Below, in pieces: positions 1 through 9,104 of a stretch of DNA of 64,000 bases. Each line of letters starts with the position of its first letter. The stretch's first letter is position 1. The notes beneath the pieces are model-generated. The model did not search any database. It was not told where the DNA came from and was given only the letters and a program-made list of their open reading frames with translations. Source of the DNA: an uncultured Saprospiraceae bacterium (lineage in GTDB: Bacteria > Bacteroidota > Bacteroidia > Chitinophagales > Saprospiraceae). The stretch spans positions 62,001 through 126,000 of the forward strand of contig CALGLU010000052.1 of assembly GCA_937959275.1 (NCBI GenBank), written 5' to 3'. The position numbers and the translations under genes were made by a program.

Positions 1-29
1 TGTATATTTGAATACACTAGTGATATTCT

Positions 30-1340
30 GTGGAACTACCTAAAGATTTTATACACGTGATTAACTCCTTAGGCATTGATTCTAAGGCATTTTTCAATAG
101 TCTGTCAACATTTTCAAAAACAAGCATCCGTAGACATAGACACAAGTCTGAACTAGCACATTATGCAGATCTTATACAAGTCGATTGGTGCCCTTTAGCA
201 TATTATCTACCAGAACGCCCAAAATTCAACGAAGAGCCCTCCTTTTTATCTGGCGAATATTATGTTCAGGAAGCCTCAAGCATGTTTTTGCACCATGTGC
301 TTCGACAACTCCCACTTCTTGAGACGACTGAACACCCGCTGGTACTTGATGCTTGTGCAGCGCCTGGTGGTAAGTCTACCATTTTATTAGACTACCTAAA
401 TGGAAGCGGCACACTAGTGGCCAATGAAGTCATACGAAGTCGAGCCAAGGTCTTATCTGAAAATATAGTAAAATGGGGCTACAGCAATAACATTGTCACG
501 AACAGTGATCTCAGTCGATTTTCAAAAGATGTGCCATTTGACCTGATACTCGTAGATGCTCCTTGCTCAGGAGAAGGACTCTTTCGTAAAGATCCAAAGG
601 CAATCGATCACTGGTCGGTCGAACATGTACAACATTGTGCAGCAAGACAACAGCGTATTTTAGAAGATGCGGTTGACCTTCTAAAGCCAGGAGGATTTTT
701 AGTCTACTCCACCTGCACCTACAATACAAAAGAAAATGAAGATCAAGTCAACCGTCTCGTCAGTGAACATTCATTTTCATTAGTTGACATAGATTATCCA
801 ACAGATTGGAATATTCAATCTACGGGTTATGGTTTCAGATTCTTCCCTCATCTGGTCCAAGGAGAAGGCTTATTTATGGTCGTTTTGCAAAAAGAAAATC
901 TAAACCCTACAAACAACTCTACTCCACGTGAAGTCAACAACACGAGCATTAATCAAAAAGATCAGTCTACCCTATCTAACTGGTTGAAAAACAGTGAACC
1001 CCAACACTTCCAACCCTTTCAAAATACGATATTTCATTATACAGGCAAGGTAGATTTCAATCTCTTTAAAGGCCAAAGGATCTATTCATTTGGACGACAA
1101 ATGGGTAAACTAATTCAACAGCAATTAAGGCCCCACCCTCATCTTGCCTACAGTCATCAATTATCTAATCACATAAGGACTGCCGAATTATCTAAATCCG
1201 ATATGGTGGCTATCATAAACAGAAAAATAATACCATCTACTAGTGAAACTGGTTGGACTTTACTAACTTATCGAGGAAATGGATTGTATTGGGCAAAAAC
1301 TGTCAAAGACAATTATAAGGTTCAATATCCAAAATATTAA
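30..1340 (+). CDS. RsmB/RsmF (NOL1/NOP2/Sun) family rRNA m5C methyltransferase
   Basis: Predicted S-adenosylmethionine-dependent cytosine-5 methyltransferase acting on rRNA in the cytoplasm. The SAM-binding motif DACAAPGGKS lies near residues 107-116. Motif IV, DAPCSGEGLF, carries one catalytic cysteine, and motif VI, YSTCTYN, carries the second; both cysteines are typical of the NOL1/NOP2/Sun family. The C-terminal third (about 320-430), with its GRQMGKL and HPHLAYS segments, matches the PUA-like tail of RsmF-type enzymes rather than RsmB, which has an N-terminal NusB domain. The start is a GTG close to the window edge; an upstream in-frame start cannot be excluded because only 29 bases precede it. 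The next gene begins three bases after the stop, so the two are probably cotranscribed. The family is certain; the exact rRNA position is not. Confidence 0.9.
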   Translation: MELPKDFIHVINSLGIDSKAFFNSLSTFSKTSIRRHRHKSELAHYADLIQVDWCPLAYYLPERPKFNEEPSFLSGEYYVQEASSMFLHHVLRQLPLLETTEHPLVLDACAAPGGKSTILLDYLNGSGTLVANEVIRSRAKVLSENIVKWGYSNNIVTNSDLSRFSKDVPFDLILVDAPCSGEGLFRKDPKAIDHWSVEHVQHCAARQQRILEDAVDLLKPGGFLVYSTCTYNTKENEDQVNRLVSEHSFSLVDIDYPTDWNIQSTGYGFRFFPHLVQGEGLFMVVLQKENLNPTNNSTPREVNNTSINQKDQSTLSNWLKNSEPQHFQPFQNTIFHYTGKVDFNLFKGQRIYSFGRQMGKLIQQQLRPHPHLAYSHQLSNHIRTAELSKSDMVAIINRKIIPSTSETGWTLLTYRGNGLYWAKTVKDNYKVQYPKY

Positions 1341-1343
1341 ATT

Positions 1344-2510
1344 GTGTATCCTGTAATCCACTATATATTTATATTCCTATGTATCCCAATATTCCTTATT
1401 GGGCAAAAGGAACGATGTGGTAACGAGCACATAGCTCCTGTGACAGGTAGTAGTCAACTTAAAGCTGAAACACGATCAATAAAAACGATACAACTTGTTT
1501 TTCATGTCCTGTATAAAGTAGAAGAAGAAAATATTTCGGCTCAAGATATACTAGAACAGATAGACCGAATTAACCTAGACTTTGCAGGTAAAAATGAAGA
1601 TCTCGGTCTTGTGCCTGATGTATTTCAAGATCTCATCGGTAAGGCAAATATCACTTTTGTTCTAGCCTCGGAGACAGTGGATGGCTTACCATTTTCTGGC
1701 ATCTTCCGCCAACAAACAGACCTTGATAACATTGCGAATCAAATCTCTATTGACGGTAAGCAAGTGATTAAATATAAACTATTAGGCGGTTCAGATGCCT
1801 ATTTTCCTGAATCCTATATTAATATCTGGATCGGGAGATCTGATGAAGTCTTTGGTGTGACTGCTCCGTTAGATCTTGCAGGAACGGGCGATGATGGTAT
1901 TATCATTACACCTGACGCATTTGGTATTATAGAAGATCCAGAATCAGTCACCAATTTAGGCAGAACCTTGACACACGAACTAGGACACTATTTTGGTCTA
2001 AATCATCTTTGGGGCACTAGCAAAGGATGTGGTAATGATGATGATGGCATTGAGGATACTCCTGAACAGGAGGCTCCATATTCCGATTGTCCTGAGTTCC
2101 CGCAAGTGACTTGTGGAAGTGCAGATATGTTTATGAATTTTATGGATTTCACAAATGATGACTGTTTGCTGTTCTTTTCACAAGAGCAAGTCAACGTTAT
2201 GCGCACAACACTGGAAGAAATTCGATCTGGTATTATCGTAACGACCTCAGATATATCAAGTCATACTCATGATTTTGATATTACTGTCTCACAATCTGAT
2301 TTTGAGTTAACCATAACCAATGACTCATCTTCTTTGGGAGAGACAACACTCGCTATTTATAGCACAGCAGGCCAATTGATTCATAAAGACATGTTAAATG
2401 AGCTATTTGTCCATGTGATAGATACCAATCAGTGGCCAAGAGGAGTTTATATATTGGCAATCTATGCAGTAGATCAAAGATTTACCCATACTTTTGTTGC
2501 CGGTTATTAA
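1344..2510 (+). CDS. Secreted M43-family (pappalysin-like) metalloprotease with T9SS sorting domain
   Basis: Predicted extracellular zinc metallopeptidase. A hydrophobic signal peptide covers residues 1-20. The extended zinc site HELGHYFGLNH is at residues 211-221, fitting HExxHxxGxxH of metzincins, and a methionine-turn-like MNFMDF follows at 264-269. The cysteine-containing stretch between them (GCGNDDDGIEDTP) is usual for M43 proteases of Bacteroidota. The last 75 residues (TTLAIYSTAGQLIH then WPRGVYIL) resemble a type A T9SS C-terminal sorting domain, so the protein is likely exported through the outer membrane and processed. The start is GTG, three bases after the upstream methyltransferase stop, and gives a good signal peptide. 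Substrate unknown. Confidence 0.85.
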   Translation: MYPVIHYIFIFLCIPIFLIGQKERCGNEHIAPVTGSSQLKAETRSIKTIQLVFHVLYKVEEENISAQDILEQIDRINLDFAGKNEDLGLVPDVFQDLIGKANITFVLASETVDGLPFSGIFRQQTDLDNIANQISIDGKQVIKYKLLGGSDAYFPESYINIWIGRSDEVFGVTAPLDLAGTGDDGIIITPDAFGIIEDPESVTNLGRTLTHELGHYFGLNHLWGTSKGCGNDDDGIEDTPEQEAPYSDCPEFPQVTCGSADMFMNFMDFTNDDCLLFFSQEQVNVMRTTLEEIRSGIIVTTSDISSHTHDFDITVSQSDFELTITNDSSSLGETTLAIYSTAGQLIHKDMLNELFVHVIDTNQWPRGVYILAIYAVDQRFTHTFVAGY

Positions 2511-2521
2511 CTAGACATTTT

Positions 2522-3259
2522 ATGAACATTAGATTAGTATTCGCTCTCTGCACTTTAGCACTCTACAGCTGCAAATCGAATCAATTAGCTGTTGCAGAAG
2601 ACTTTAACTTGAAGATGGATAAGGGGGCGTGCTTTGGCAGTTGCCCTGTCTACAGTTTGGAGATTGATCATCAAGGCAATGCCCTCTATGAAGGAAAGCG
2701 ATTTACAGAAAAATCAGGACTACACAAATACAAATTATCAAAAGATCAATTTAAACAGGTCAATGATCAATTGGCACTGATGAATTTCTTTGCTCTCCAG
2801 GATAACTTCAAAAGCAATGTAGCAGATTTGCCAACTGTCACAATAGCACATACCCACAAAGGTTTGTCAAAATCTATATCTGGTAAGGACACCAGACCAA
2901 AGCGTGTCTTAGACCTTCAGAAAATCTTAGAAGACATTGCTCAAAGTGATGGCTGGGTTTCAATCGAACCCATGGCCCCTAAAAACGAAGAGCTTGTCGA
3001 AGAAGAAGAGGAAGAACCAGCTGAAATCATCGAACGAGAAATGATCATCCACTTTAAGCCAAGTACAATCATCAGCCGTTGGATGAAAAATTATCGGGAA
3101 TACCAGATGTATGTTAAAAAGCCACTCTCTGATGACAAGAAAACATGGGTTGTCCAATACAACACTAGCCTGATCAATCCTCAAGTGCTCTTGCACAAAG
3201 TGCAGACAGATCCTGGCGTTGAATCTGCTGAGTTTAATACGAAGGCTGAAGCTAGGTAA
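2522..3259 (+). CDS. DUF6438-type lipoprotein
   Basis: Predicted outer or inner membrane lipoprotein of unknown function. The ATG at 2522 is preferred over a longer in-frame start at 2432 because it follows the previous stop by 11 bases and yields a lipoprotein signal ending LYSC (Cys17). Residues 25-135 contain CFGSCPVYSLEI and a downstream FFALQDNF segment, the pattern of DUF6438, a domain common in Bacteroidota. An acidic linker rich in glutamate (about 160-175) separates it from a C-terminal domain of about 70 residues (IIHFKPSTIISRW to the end) that I do not recognise. It lies downstream of a secreted protease, with no evident functional link. Confidence 0.7.
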   Translation: MNIRLVFALCTLALYSCKSNQLAVAEDFNLKMDKGACFGSCPVYSLEIDHQGNALYEGKRFTEKSGLHKYKLSKDQFKQVNDQLALMNFFALQDNFKSNVADLPTVTIAHTHKGLSKSISGKDTRPKRVLDLQKILEDIAQSDGWVSIEPMAPKNEELVEEEEEEPAEIIEREMIIHFKPSTIISRWMKNYREYQMYVKKPLSDDKKTWVVQYNTSLINPQVLLHKVQTDPGVESAEFNTKAEAR

Positions 3260-3322
3260 CTTGGCTTCCGTTGGTCGCTCGCAATGTTGAGCCTGGCTAT
3301 CCGGCAGGCAGGTGTTGAATTT

Positions 3323-3646
3323 TTAACATCCAAAATCACTGAGATTAGTTTCTGCTTCGCTTAAGGACTGAGCAAATTCTGTACCGACGCCTGCTTCATT
3401 CGCACAGCCTTGTAAGCCTCTTAAAGCATCAATATAACTATTGTAAGCACCGACTACATTATCACAGTTTTCTTGGGATTGGTCTGTACTAAAATTTGTT
3501 ATTGCTGTATTAAGCAGACCTGTTTCTGCTGCTATGGTTTGATTAATTTCAAGCACTGAACTACAGTCATTCACAAGACCATCGTCTCCACATGCTGAGA
3601 ATAAAAATGTAATAGCGAGGGCCTTAAAAATCAAAAGAGATTTCAT
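3323..3646 (-). CDS. Small cysteine-containing lipoprotein, unknown function
   Basis: A 107-residue protein with a clear lipoprotein signal, FLFSACGDDG, cleaved before Cys19. The mature part is helical-looking and holds four further cysteines, one of them the C-terminal residue, which suggests disulfides outside the cytoplasm. No family recognised. It is alone on the minus strand between convergent and divergent neighbours. Upstream lie an 18-bp palindrome (3678-3695) and a TAGATTTG box on the minus strand (3712-3719) that could be its promoter -7 element. Confidence 0.55.
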   Translation of the reverse strand: MKSLLIFKALAITFLFSACGDDGLVNDCSSVLEINQTIAAETGLLNTAITNFSTDQSQENCDNVVGAYNSYIDALRGLQGCANEAGVGTEFAQSLSEAETNLSDFGC

Positions 3647-3964
3647 AAAATAAATTATTTTAGAAGTTATTAAAATGCAGGAATTATAATTCCTGTTTTA
3701 AAATTGAAAGGCAAATCTATAGCTTTATTGGATAGGATAAAATCACTATAAATGATGATTTTCAAAATGCTTGTTCGGAAATTGTAAGCAATAAAATTAA
3801 ACGGCATAGTTGTCGGCATAGGCAATTCTGCTAAACCGTTAAAAGTCGAATCATGTCATTATGACTAAGATACAAACAGTGTTTGGCCTCACAATTAAGA
3901 ACACTAAAATGACGTATTTCTATTGAAATGATCGATTAGGCTAGACGGATTTGTAACATGAGAA
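3647..3964. other. Intergenic region with an 18-bp perfect palindrome
   Basis: No gene is seen in these 318 bases. The only structure is a perfect palindrome at 3678-3695 with half-site CAGGAATTA, placed in the presumed 5' untranslated region of the lipoprotein gene that ends at 3646. A minus-strand TAGATTTG at 3712-3719 matches the Bacteroidota -7 consensus, but no convincing -33 TTG was found. The rest is AT-rich sequence without repeats. Confidence 0.4.
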
Positions 3965-4951
3965 TTATGCATTCACATACATCACTTCCTTTACGGCTTT
4001 GACGATTTTGGCTGCATTAGGCATATACTCATCGACTAATGTCGGTGCATAAGGCAATGATGTATCTGCTGCATTGATCCGGGTCACCGGGGCATCTAGA
4101 TAGTCAAACGCATATTTTTGTACTTCGTAGGCAACTTCTGCTGAAACCCCTGCGAATGGCCAAGCTTCGTCGACAACAACGAGACGGTTTGTTTTCTTGA
4201 CTGATTCGACAACTGTATGAATATCTAATGGACGTATCGTACGCAAGTCAATCACTTCTGCACTTATCCCCTCACCCGCTAAGGTTTTAGCTGCATCTTT
4301 GACGAGCTCCATTGACTTATTATAAGAGACAATAGTGACATCTGAGCCCTCGCTGCGAATGGCTGCCTTACCAATCGGCACTAAATATTCACCTTCTGGC
4401 ACTTCGCCTTTTAAGGCATACATGACTTCGGACTCCATAAAGCATACCGGATCATCATCGCGTATCGCTGACTTAAGTAAACCTTTAGAATCAGCTGGAT
4501 CAACAATTGATATCACTTTTAAGCCTGGCGTATTCGCCATCCAAGATTCAAATGTTTGTGAGTGCTGCTGTGCTAGCTGCCCTGCTGCCCCAGATGGGCC
4601 TCTAAAGACGATGGGGCAATTAAACTGTCCTGCTGACTGAGATAATGTCTTAGCCGCGTTATTTACTATCTGATCAAAGGCCAAAATCGCAAAGTTCCAC
4701 GTCATAAATTCGATAATCGGACGTAATCCATTCATCGCTGCTCCTACCCCAACTCCAGCAAAACCTAATTCAGTAATCGGCGTATCAATCACACGCTTGG
4801 CCCCAAACTCGTCCAACATCCCTTTACTGACCTTGTAGGCACCATTGTACTCGGCGACTTCCTCTCCCATCAAGAACACATTCTCATCCCTGCGCATCTC
4901 TTCTGACATGGCTTCATTCAAGGCGTCTCTTAAGTTTAATATCCGACTCAT
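3965..4951 (-). CDS. pdhB: Pyruvate dehydrogenase E1 component, beta subunit
   Basis: Beta subunit of the thiamine-diphosphate-dependent E1 of the pyruvate dehydrogenase complex, which decarboxylates pyruvate and acetylates lipoyl-E2. The product is 328 residues, normal for the family. It starts ILNLRDALNEAMSEEM and has the diagnostic segments LMGEEVAEYNGAYKVSKG, RVIDTPITELGFAG, PIVFRGPSGAA and the C-terminal transketolase domain (VIDLRTIRPLD, VVVDEAWPFAGV, LPYAPTLVDEYMP). The start at 4951 is chosen over an upstream ATG at 4993 because the extra 14 residues are not conserved in the family. The alpha subunit and E2 are not adjacent, so the E1 genes are split in this genome. A branched-chain E1 beta is less likely given the start and the YNGAYKVSKG segment. 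Confidence 0.92.
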   Translation of the reverse strand: MSRILNLRDALNEAMSEEMRRDENVFLMGEEVAEYNGAYKVSKGMLDEFGAKRVIDTPITELGFAGVGVGAAMNGLRPIIEFMTWNFAILAFDQIVNNAAKTLSQSAGQFNCPIVFRGPSGAAGQLAQQHSQTFESWMANTPGLKVISIVDPADSKGLLKSAIRDDDPVCFMESEVMYALKGEVPEGEYLVPIGKAAIRSEGSDVTIVSYNKSMELVKDAAKTLAGEGISAEVIDLRTIRPLDIHTVVESVKKTNRLVVVDEAWPFAGVSAEVAYEVQKYAFDYLDAPVTRINAADTSLPYAPTLVDEYMPNAAKIVKAVKEVMYVNA

Positions 4952-5084
4952 GATTCTTTTATTTATGACTGCAATATTAATCAATTCTTGCAAAACTCAT
5001 TCCTAAAACTTGGTAGTCTTTCAGTGATTGATACACTGATGGGCTCCTAATCAATAGTTAACACACATTTATTGCCTTATCGAT

Positions 5085-5108
5085 CTCGTTGGATCGGAGT
5101 CCAACGAG
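5085..5108. repeat. Hairpin repeat, copy 1
   Basis: Inverted repeat with nine-base arms CTCGTTGGA and TCCAACGAG around the loop TCGGAG. It lies in the gap between the M1 peptidase and pdhB, both on the minus strand. The same element recurs at 5224-5247, 23179-23202, 23293-23310 and 23326-23349, and in a variant form at 23105-23122, 23220-23243 and 23379-23402. Confidence 0.85.
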
Positions 5109-5223
5109 GGCGACTTTTGTGGAGAGGCTAGACTCGTATGTGCACAGGAAAGTGCACTGCACCTCGATGCTTTTGCGATGTTGGACATCTATAGACATTA
5201 CGGTGTGAATCACCTTTCTCCTT

Positions 5224-5247
5224 CTCGTTGGATCGGAGTCCAACGAG
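5224..5247. repeat. Hairpin repeat, copy 2
   Basis: Identical over 24 bases to copy 1 (arms CTCGTTGGA and TCCAACGAG, loop TCGGAG), 139 bases further on. The DNA between the two copies has no credible gene. Placed just downstream of the M1 peptidase stop, the pair could act as transcript-end hairpins, but no T tract follows. Confidence 0.85.
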
Positions 5248-5280
5248 AGTAACTTTAGTGAAGTCCTACAAGAGCAGCTT

Positions 5281-7110
5281 CTATAATCCCGACGACCACC
5301 CGTTGTTTTCCCGATCTGTATCAATCATACGGTAATCCGGATCAATCTCAACAGACTTGACAGCTTTGTCTACAACTAGAGTATATACGGGATGTGTCCA
5401 AGGCCAATCTGGAGCATAACTGAATGTTCGATTATTATCGTTTTTCTTCTCGCCCCTCATGATTCTCAGCGGAATGTTATATAACTCGGCTGTCCCATCG
5501 GTATACCGCACTAACACATCCAGTGGCATAGGCATCACTCCATCTTTTACCAATATGATCTTTTGCTTACCATCATCAGTAGGCTCTACTTCGTATACCG
5601 CATAATCGGGGTGATGTGTTGTATTAACCCAATATTCTTTAAACCAATCCAATTCTAATCCGCTCGTTTTTTCCATAACGCGAATGAAATCATTCGGATT
5701 CGGATGTTTAAATTTCCATGTTTCAAAGTAGTTGAGTAATCCAGTAGCAAAATCTTCTTCTCCAATAATATACTCGAGTTGCCTTAAGAAGATTGATCCT
5801 TTGGTATAAGCGCCAACACCATATGCACGATTTGTTTCAAAATGATCGGCATGAATTGAAATTGCTTCTGCGAGTCCAGACTCTACAAATTTAATATAGC
5901 CATTGTAGTTGCCTTCGAATGGATTCGGGGATGCTTTAACTGATTCGCCTAACAAGCCAAGTCGTTTCAGATGATTCATCGTTTCTGCTGAAGCAAAGGA
6001 CGTAAAGCCTTCATCCATCCAAGGATATAAGGACTCATTGGTCCCCAATACCATCTGATACCAGCTATGCATCCATTCGTGAACGGATACACCCGTCAAG
6101 CTTGTTAGATTTCGAAAGCCAGTGATAAAGGTCAGCATCGGATATTCCATACCACCATCTCCACCTTGCACAAAATTATAAACAGGATATGGATAGACTC
6201 CATATCGTTCATTCATGAATTTCAAGGCGGCATCCATAATGTCAGGTAATTTTCCCCAGTTCTCATTTGTTCGTCCGCCCGGTTGATATACAAAATTCAT
6301 GATTGTACCATTATACGCCGTCTTGGTCTCAATGATAAAATCGGGATCAGCACCCCAAGCAAAATCATGGACCTGCTCGGCGATATATCGCCATGTGCGC
6401 TTGCCGTCAACTGGCGCTTGACCAGGGTTTTGCAAAACACCAGACGCACCAACTGTATAGCTTTCATCTAAAGTTATACTGACATCAAAGTTACCCCACA
6501 CACCATGAAACTCTCTGCCGACGTAAGGATTCGCATGCCATCCTTGATAGTCGTACTCGCATAATTTAGGATACCATTGGGCCATCGTGTAGTCTACACC
6601 TTCTGCATTGTCTCGGCCCGAACGTCTAATTTGAACAGGGACCTGAGATGCAAATGTCATGCTAAGTGTGGTGGATTGTCCCGGTTGAATTGGCTTGGCT
6701 AGATTGACTTCTAACACAGTACCTACGACTTCGAATTCAGTTGGAAGACCATCTTGTGTCAAGGTTTTGATATCCTGATATCCAATTTCGTTAGCTTTTA
6801 ATGTTCCGATCCGAGAGGCCACTCTCCTATCTGGATCTGCAATCGTGCGTGCTCTGACATCCATCATACTGTTGGGTTGAAACGCATTAAAGTATAGATG
6901 GTAAAAGACTCGATCTAACACATCTGGCGAATTGTTAGTATAGACGATGGTCTGTTCGCCATCATATATATGAGTCTCTGTATCTAGATCAATATTCATC
7001 GTGTAATCGGCTCGTTGTTGCCATCTGTCTGCTTGTTGGGCCATGACATGTAAGCCAAAGAGACAAAGAAAAGCGATTGACGCATACTGTTTTATCATAT
7101 TTGTATTCAT
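5281..7110 (-). CDS. M1-family zinc aminopeptidase, secreted
   Basis: Predicted exported gluzincin peptidase removing N-terminal residues. Signal peptide at 1-24 (ending HVMAQ). The N-terminal beta domain runs to about residue 270. The exopeptidase-type substrate loop is GGDGGMEYP (317-324), and the zinc site is HEWMH at 344-348 with the third ligand Glu367 in DEGF, an exact HExxH-x18-E spacing. The C-terminal part ends with a beta-rich segment without a recognisable sorting domain. The 609-residue length is usual for Bacteroidota M1 enzymes. It lies 16 bases downstream of a CPBP protease gene on the same strand, probably in one operon. The start ATG at 7110 gives the signal peptide; the alternative Met5 is also possible. 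Confidence 0.9.
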   Translation of the reverse strand: MNTNMIKQYASIAFLCLFGLHVMAQQADRWQQRADYTMNIDLDTETHIYDGEQTIVYTNNSPDVLDRVFYHLYFNAFQPNSMMDVRARTIADPDRRVASRIGTLKANEIGYQDIKTLTQDGLPTEFEVVGTVLEVNLAKPIQPGQSTTLSMTFASQVPVQIRRSGRDNAEGVDYTMAQWYPKLCEYDYQGWHANPYVGREFHGVWGNFDVSITLDESYTVGASGVLQNPGQAPVDGKRTWRYIAEQVHDFAWGADPDFIIETKTAYNGTIMNFVYQPGGRTNENWGKLPDIMDAALKFMNERYGVYPYPVYNFVQGGDGGMEYPMLTFITGFRNLTSLTGVSVHEWMHSWYQMVLGTNESLYPWMDEGFTSFASAETMNHLKRLGLLGESVKASPNPFEGNYNGYIKFVESGLAEAISIHADHFETNRAYGVGAYTKGSIFLRQLEYIIGEEDFATGLLNYFETWKFKHPNPNDFIRVMEKTSGLELDWFKEYWVNTTHHPDYAVYEVEPTDDGKQKIILVKDGVMPMPLDVLVRYTDGTAELYNIPLRIMRGEKKNDNNRTFSYAPDWPWTHPVYTLVVDKAVKSVEIDPDYRMIDTDRENNGWSSGL

Positions 7111-7126
7111 TCGTATCTATTATGAG

Positions 7127-8059
7127 TTAAGCACTTTCGATTTGCTTATTATCAAATAAACAATCACTGCGCCAAGAATATTTCTTAAAGGCAATCATCA
7201 AAAATATCGCTGCCATCACCAAAAATAAGACAAGCATAAGACTCGCATTCATTTCTGTGGATTTTAACATTGAGTCAGTTTGTATCACACCTCCAGCATA
7301 ACCAACAAAAACAGCACTATAAAAATTCATTCCCGCATGGACACCCAATGCCAATTCGAGTCGATCATCTAACACTGTTATCAGTGCCAAAAACAAGCCT
7401 GCTGCAAAGTAATAGCTTAACATGATACCAAGTCCAAATGTTTTTATCTCTGGATTGGTGCCATGCACTGCCATAAACAATAGAGAGGTCAGCATCATAA
7501 CTACCCATTTATTTCTAATCAAAAGATAAAAGCCATGCATGAGATACCCTCGAAAAAAGAGTTCTTCAAAACTTGTTTGTATAGGCAATATCAATAAACT
7601 AATCAATACCAGTGGCATAAAGCTCTTGATATCAAAGGACCAGACATAGACATTAGGATTGTACAAGTAAAGCACCACTTCGCCAATAGCTAGTAGGACA
7701 ATCCAAAGACCAAACCCAAATAAAATGCGAGACCAACTCAATGATGATTCTGCATTGACAAGGTCCATCATTTTCTTTTTATGGACTTTGGTAACTAAAA
7801 AATATAGAGCTACAGCTGCAAACACAAACATGAGCAATAAGAGCAAAAAGCCCAGATTGTTACTCATCCCAATGGAAGCAAAGTCAGGATTTGCAAAGAA
7901 ATCTAGCGCTGACATTGAGGAGCCGCTATTGTCGAGATAGGACTGGACCATCGTCATTAACGGTACCTGACCAAAGCTATAGGCAACGATTATTAACAAT
8001 ATGGTGAGCACATATAATCCCCAGTGATTGTTGCCTTTTTGAGCGTTATTGAAAAACAT
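7127..8059 (-). CDS. CPBP (CAAX/Abi) family intramembrane metalloprotease
   Basis: Multi-pass inner-membrane protein of 310 residues with about eight hydrophobic segments. The family signature is visible: FEELFFRGYLMHG with the paired glutamates at 165-166 and Arg170, a second motif with His199 (AVHGTNPE), and a third HAGMNF with His241 and Asn245, which together form the intramembrane metal site. CPBP proteases process prenylated or peptide substrates or act in self-immunity; the target here is unknown. It is first in a likely two-gene operon with the M1 peptidase. Confidence 0.88.
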   Translation of the reverse strand: MFFNNAQKGNNHWGLYVLTILLIIVAYSFGQVPLMTMVQSYLDNSGSSMSALDFFANPDFASIGMSNNLGFLLLLLMFVFAAVALYFLVTKVHKKKMMDLVNAESSLSWSRILFGFGLWIVLLAIGEVVLYLYNPNVYVWSFDIKSFMPLVLISLLILPIQTSFEELFFRGYLMHGFYLLIRNKWVVMMLTSLLFMAVHGTNPEIKTFGLGIMLSYYFAAGLFLALITVLDDRLELALGVHAGMNFYSAVFVGYAGGVIQTDSMLKSTEMNASLMLVLFLVMAAIFLMIAFKKYSWRSDCLFDNKQIESA

Positions 8060-8263
8060 GCTTACTTATCTAATTGAGGCTAAGATACTGAAGTGCATTG
8101 GGAATGGTGTTTATGAGTCAATCAAAAGACCTTATCGGTTTTTGGAAACCTTTAAAATTATAGGTCTTTACCATTTGCATCTACTTAAATACAAACTAGT
8201 ATACATCCATCCCAACTTCTCTTTGTTCAGTTCGAGCATTTTCGCCTAGCTCCAACTAGCAAA

Positions 8264-8914
8264 CTATCCTTTCAATACCTCTATCAAATAATCCTGATAC
8301 GAATCCATAATCTTTCCTCTCTCCTTATCAGAAATTTTAGCCACTCCATAAGCAACAAATGATGGCTGCACATCAAAACCTATATAAGCTAACACACCCT
8401 CTTCTATATTTCTCAAAATGTCCGGTAGCGTACGACCATGCATGCCTTCTTCAGTATATGATTCCTCAGAGCTCCCTGTCGTCACACACAAGAAAGCTTT
8501 CTTTCCTTTAAAACGCCCATCACCATATACACCATACTCTCCTCCACACGCGAAGCCATGCGCCAACACTTTATCCACCCATCCTTTTAAAATGGCTGGC
8601 ATGCCAAACCACCATAATGGAAAATTAAAAATGAGCACATCTGCTTGCTCCACCAAGTCCATCTCCTCTTTGACTTGCTCGTGAAATAAATCTTGGGCAG
8701 TCGCATGCCGCTGCTCTCTTGCATATTTATAAAAATTCGTACTTGACAATGTTGTAAAGTCTTTCTTACTTGCAACAGGATTAAACTCCTTAGCATATAA
8801 ATCACTTATTGTCATCCCATGTCCTTTGATGGTCAAGCTTCGTTTTGCTAATTGTGATAAAGCACTACAAAACGAATCCGGATTTTCGTGTGCGTGAATC
8901 ATTAGAATGTTCAT
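8264..8914 (-). CDS. NAD(P)H dehydrogenase (quinone)/flavodoxin-like oxidoreductase
   Basis: Cytoplasmic FMN/FAD enzyme of the NQO1/MdaB-like flavodoxin fold, predicted to reduce quinones by two electrons. The protein opens with the flavin-phosphate strand MNILMIHAHENPDSFC, followed by NFPLWWFGMPAILKGWVDKVLAHGFACG, the hallmark of this family, then a VTTGSSEESY loop. Its 216 residues are normal. It appears monocistronic. A good Bacteroidota-type promoter lies upstream at 8963-8991. The physiological acceptor cannot be read from the sequence. Confidence 0.88.
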   Translation of the reverse strand: MNILMIHAHENPDSFCSALSQLAKRSLTIKGHGMTISDLYAKEFNPVASKKDFTTLSSTNFYKYAREQRHATAQDLFHEQVKEEMDLVEQADVLIFNFPLWWFGMPAILKGWVDKVLAHGFACGGEYGVYGDGRFKGKKAFLCVTTGSSEESYTEEGMHGRTLPDILRNIEEGVLAYIGFDVQPSFVAYGVAKISDKERGKIMDSYQDYLIEVLKG

Positions 8915-8962
8915 AAGTATTATTTAAATCTATTTTGTTAAAGCTGCACACCTCTATATTTT

Positions 8963-8991
8963 CAAAAATAGAAAATGTAACATGTGGTCAA
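8963..8991 (-). promoter_or_regulatory. Putative promoter of the quinone reductase gene
   Basis: On the minus strand TATTTTTG (8970-8963) fits the Bacteroidota -7 consensus TAnnTTTG, and TTG (8991-8989) lies 18 bases upstream, near the expected -33 position. The start codon at 8914 is about 49 bases downstream. Prediction from consensus only. Confidence 0.45.
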
Positions 8992-9104
8992 TTATAGTAA
9001 CATAGTACGGCCGACTGGTATACACTATAACGCCGACACCTTTGGACTTTCTTTTAGAGAGACTCTGACTTAACGAGTATAATCTTGGAAGTAGCTCTGT
9101 AATA

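Noticed and set aside
5058-5324. 88-residue open frame on the minus strand at the end of the M1 peptidase gene
   Set aside because: It mostly translates the two hairpin repeats and overlaps the M1 coding end.
8049-8249. 66-residue open frame between the CPBP and quinone reductase genes
   Set aside because: It overlaps the start of the CPBP gene on the other strand, has no family pattern, and its composition looks like random AT-rich sequence.
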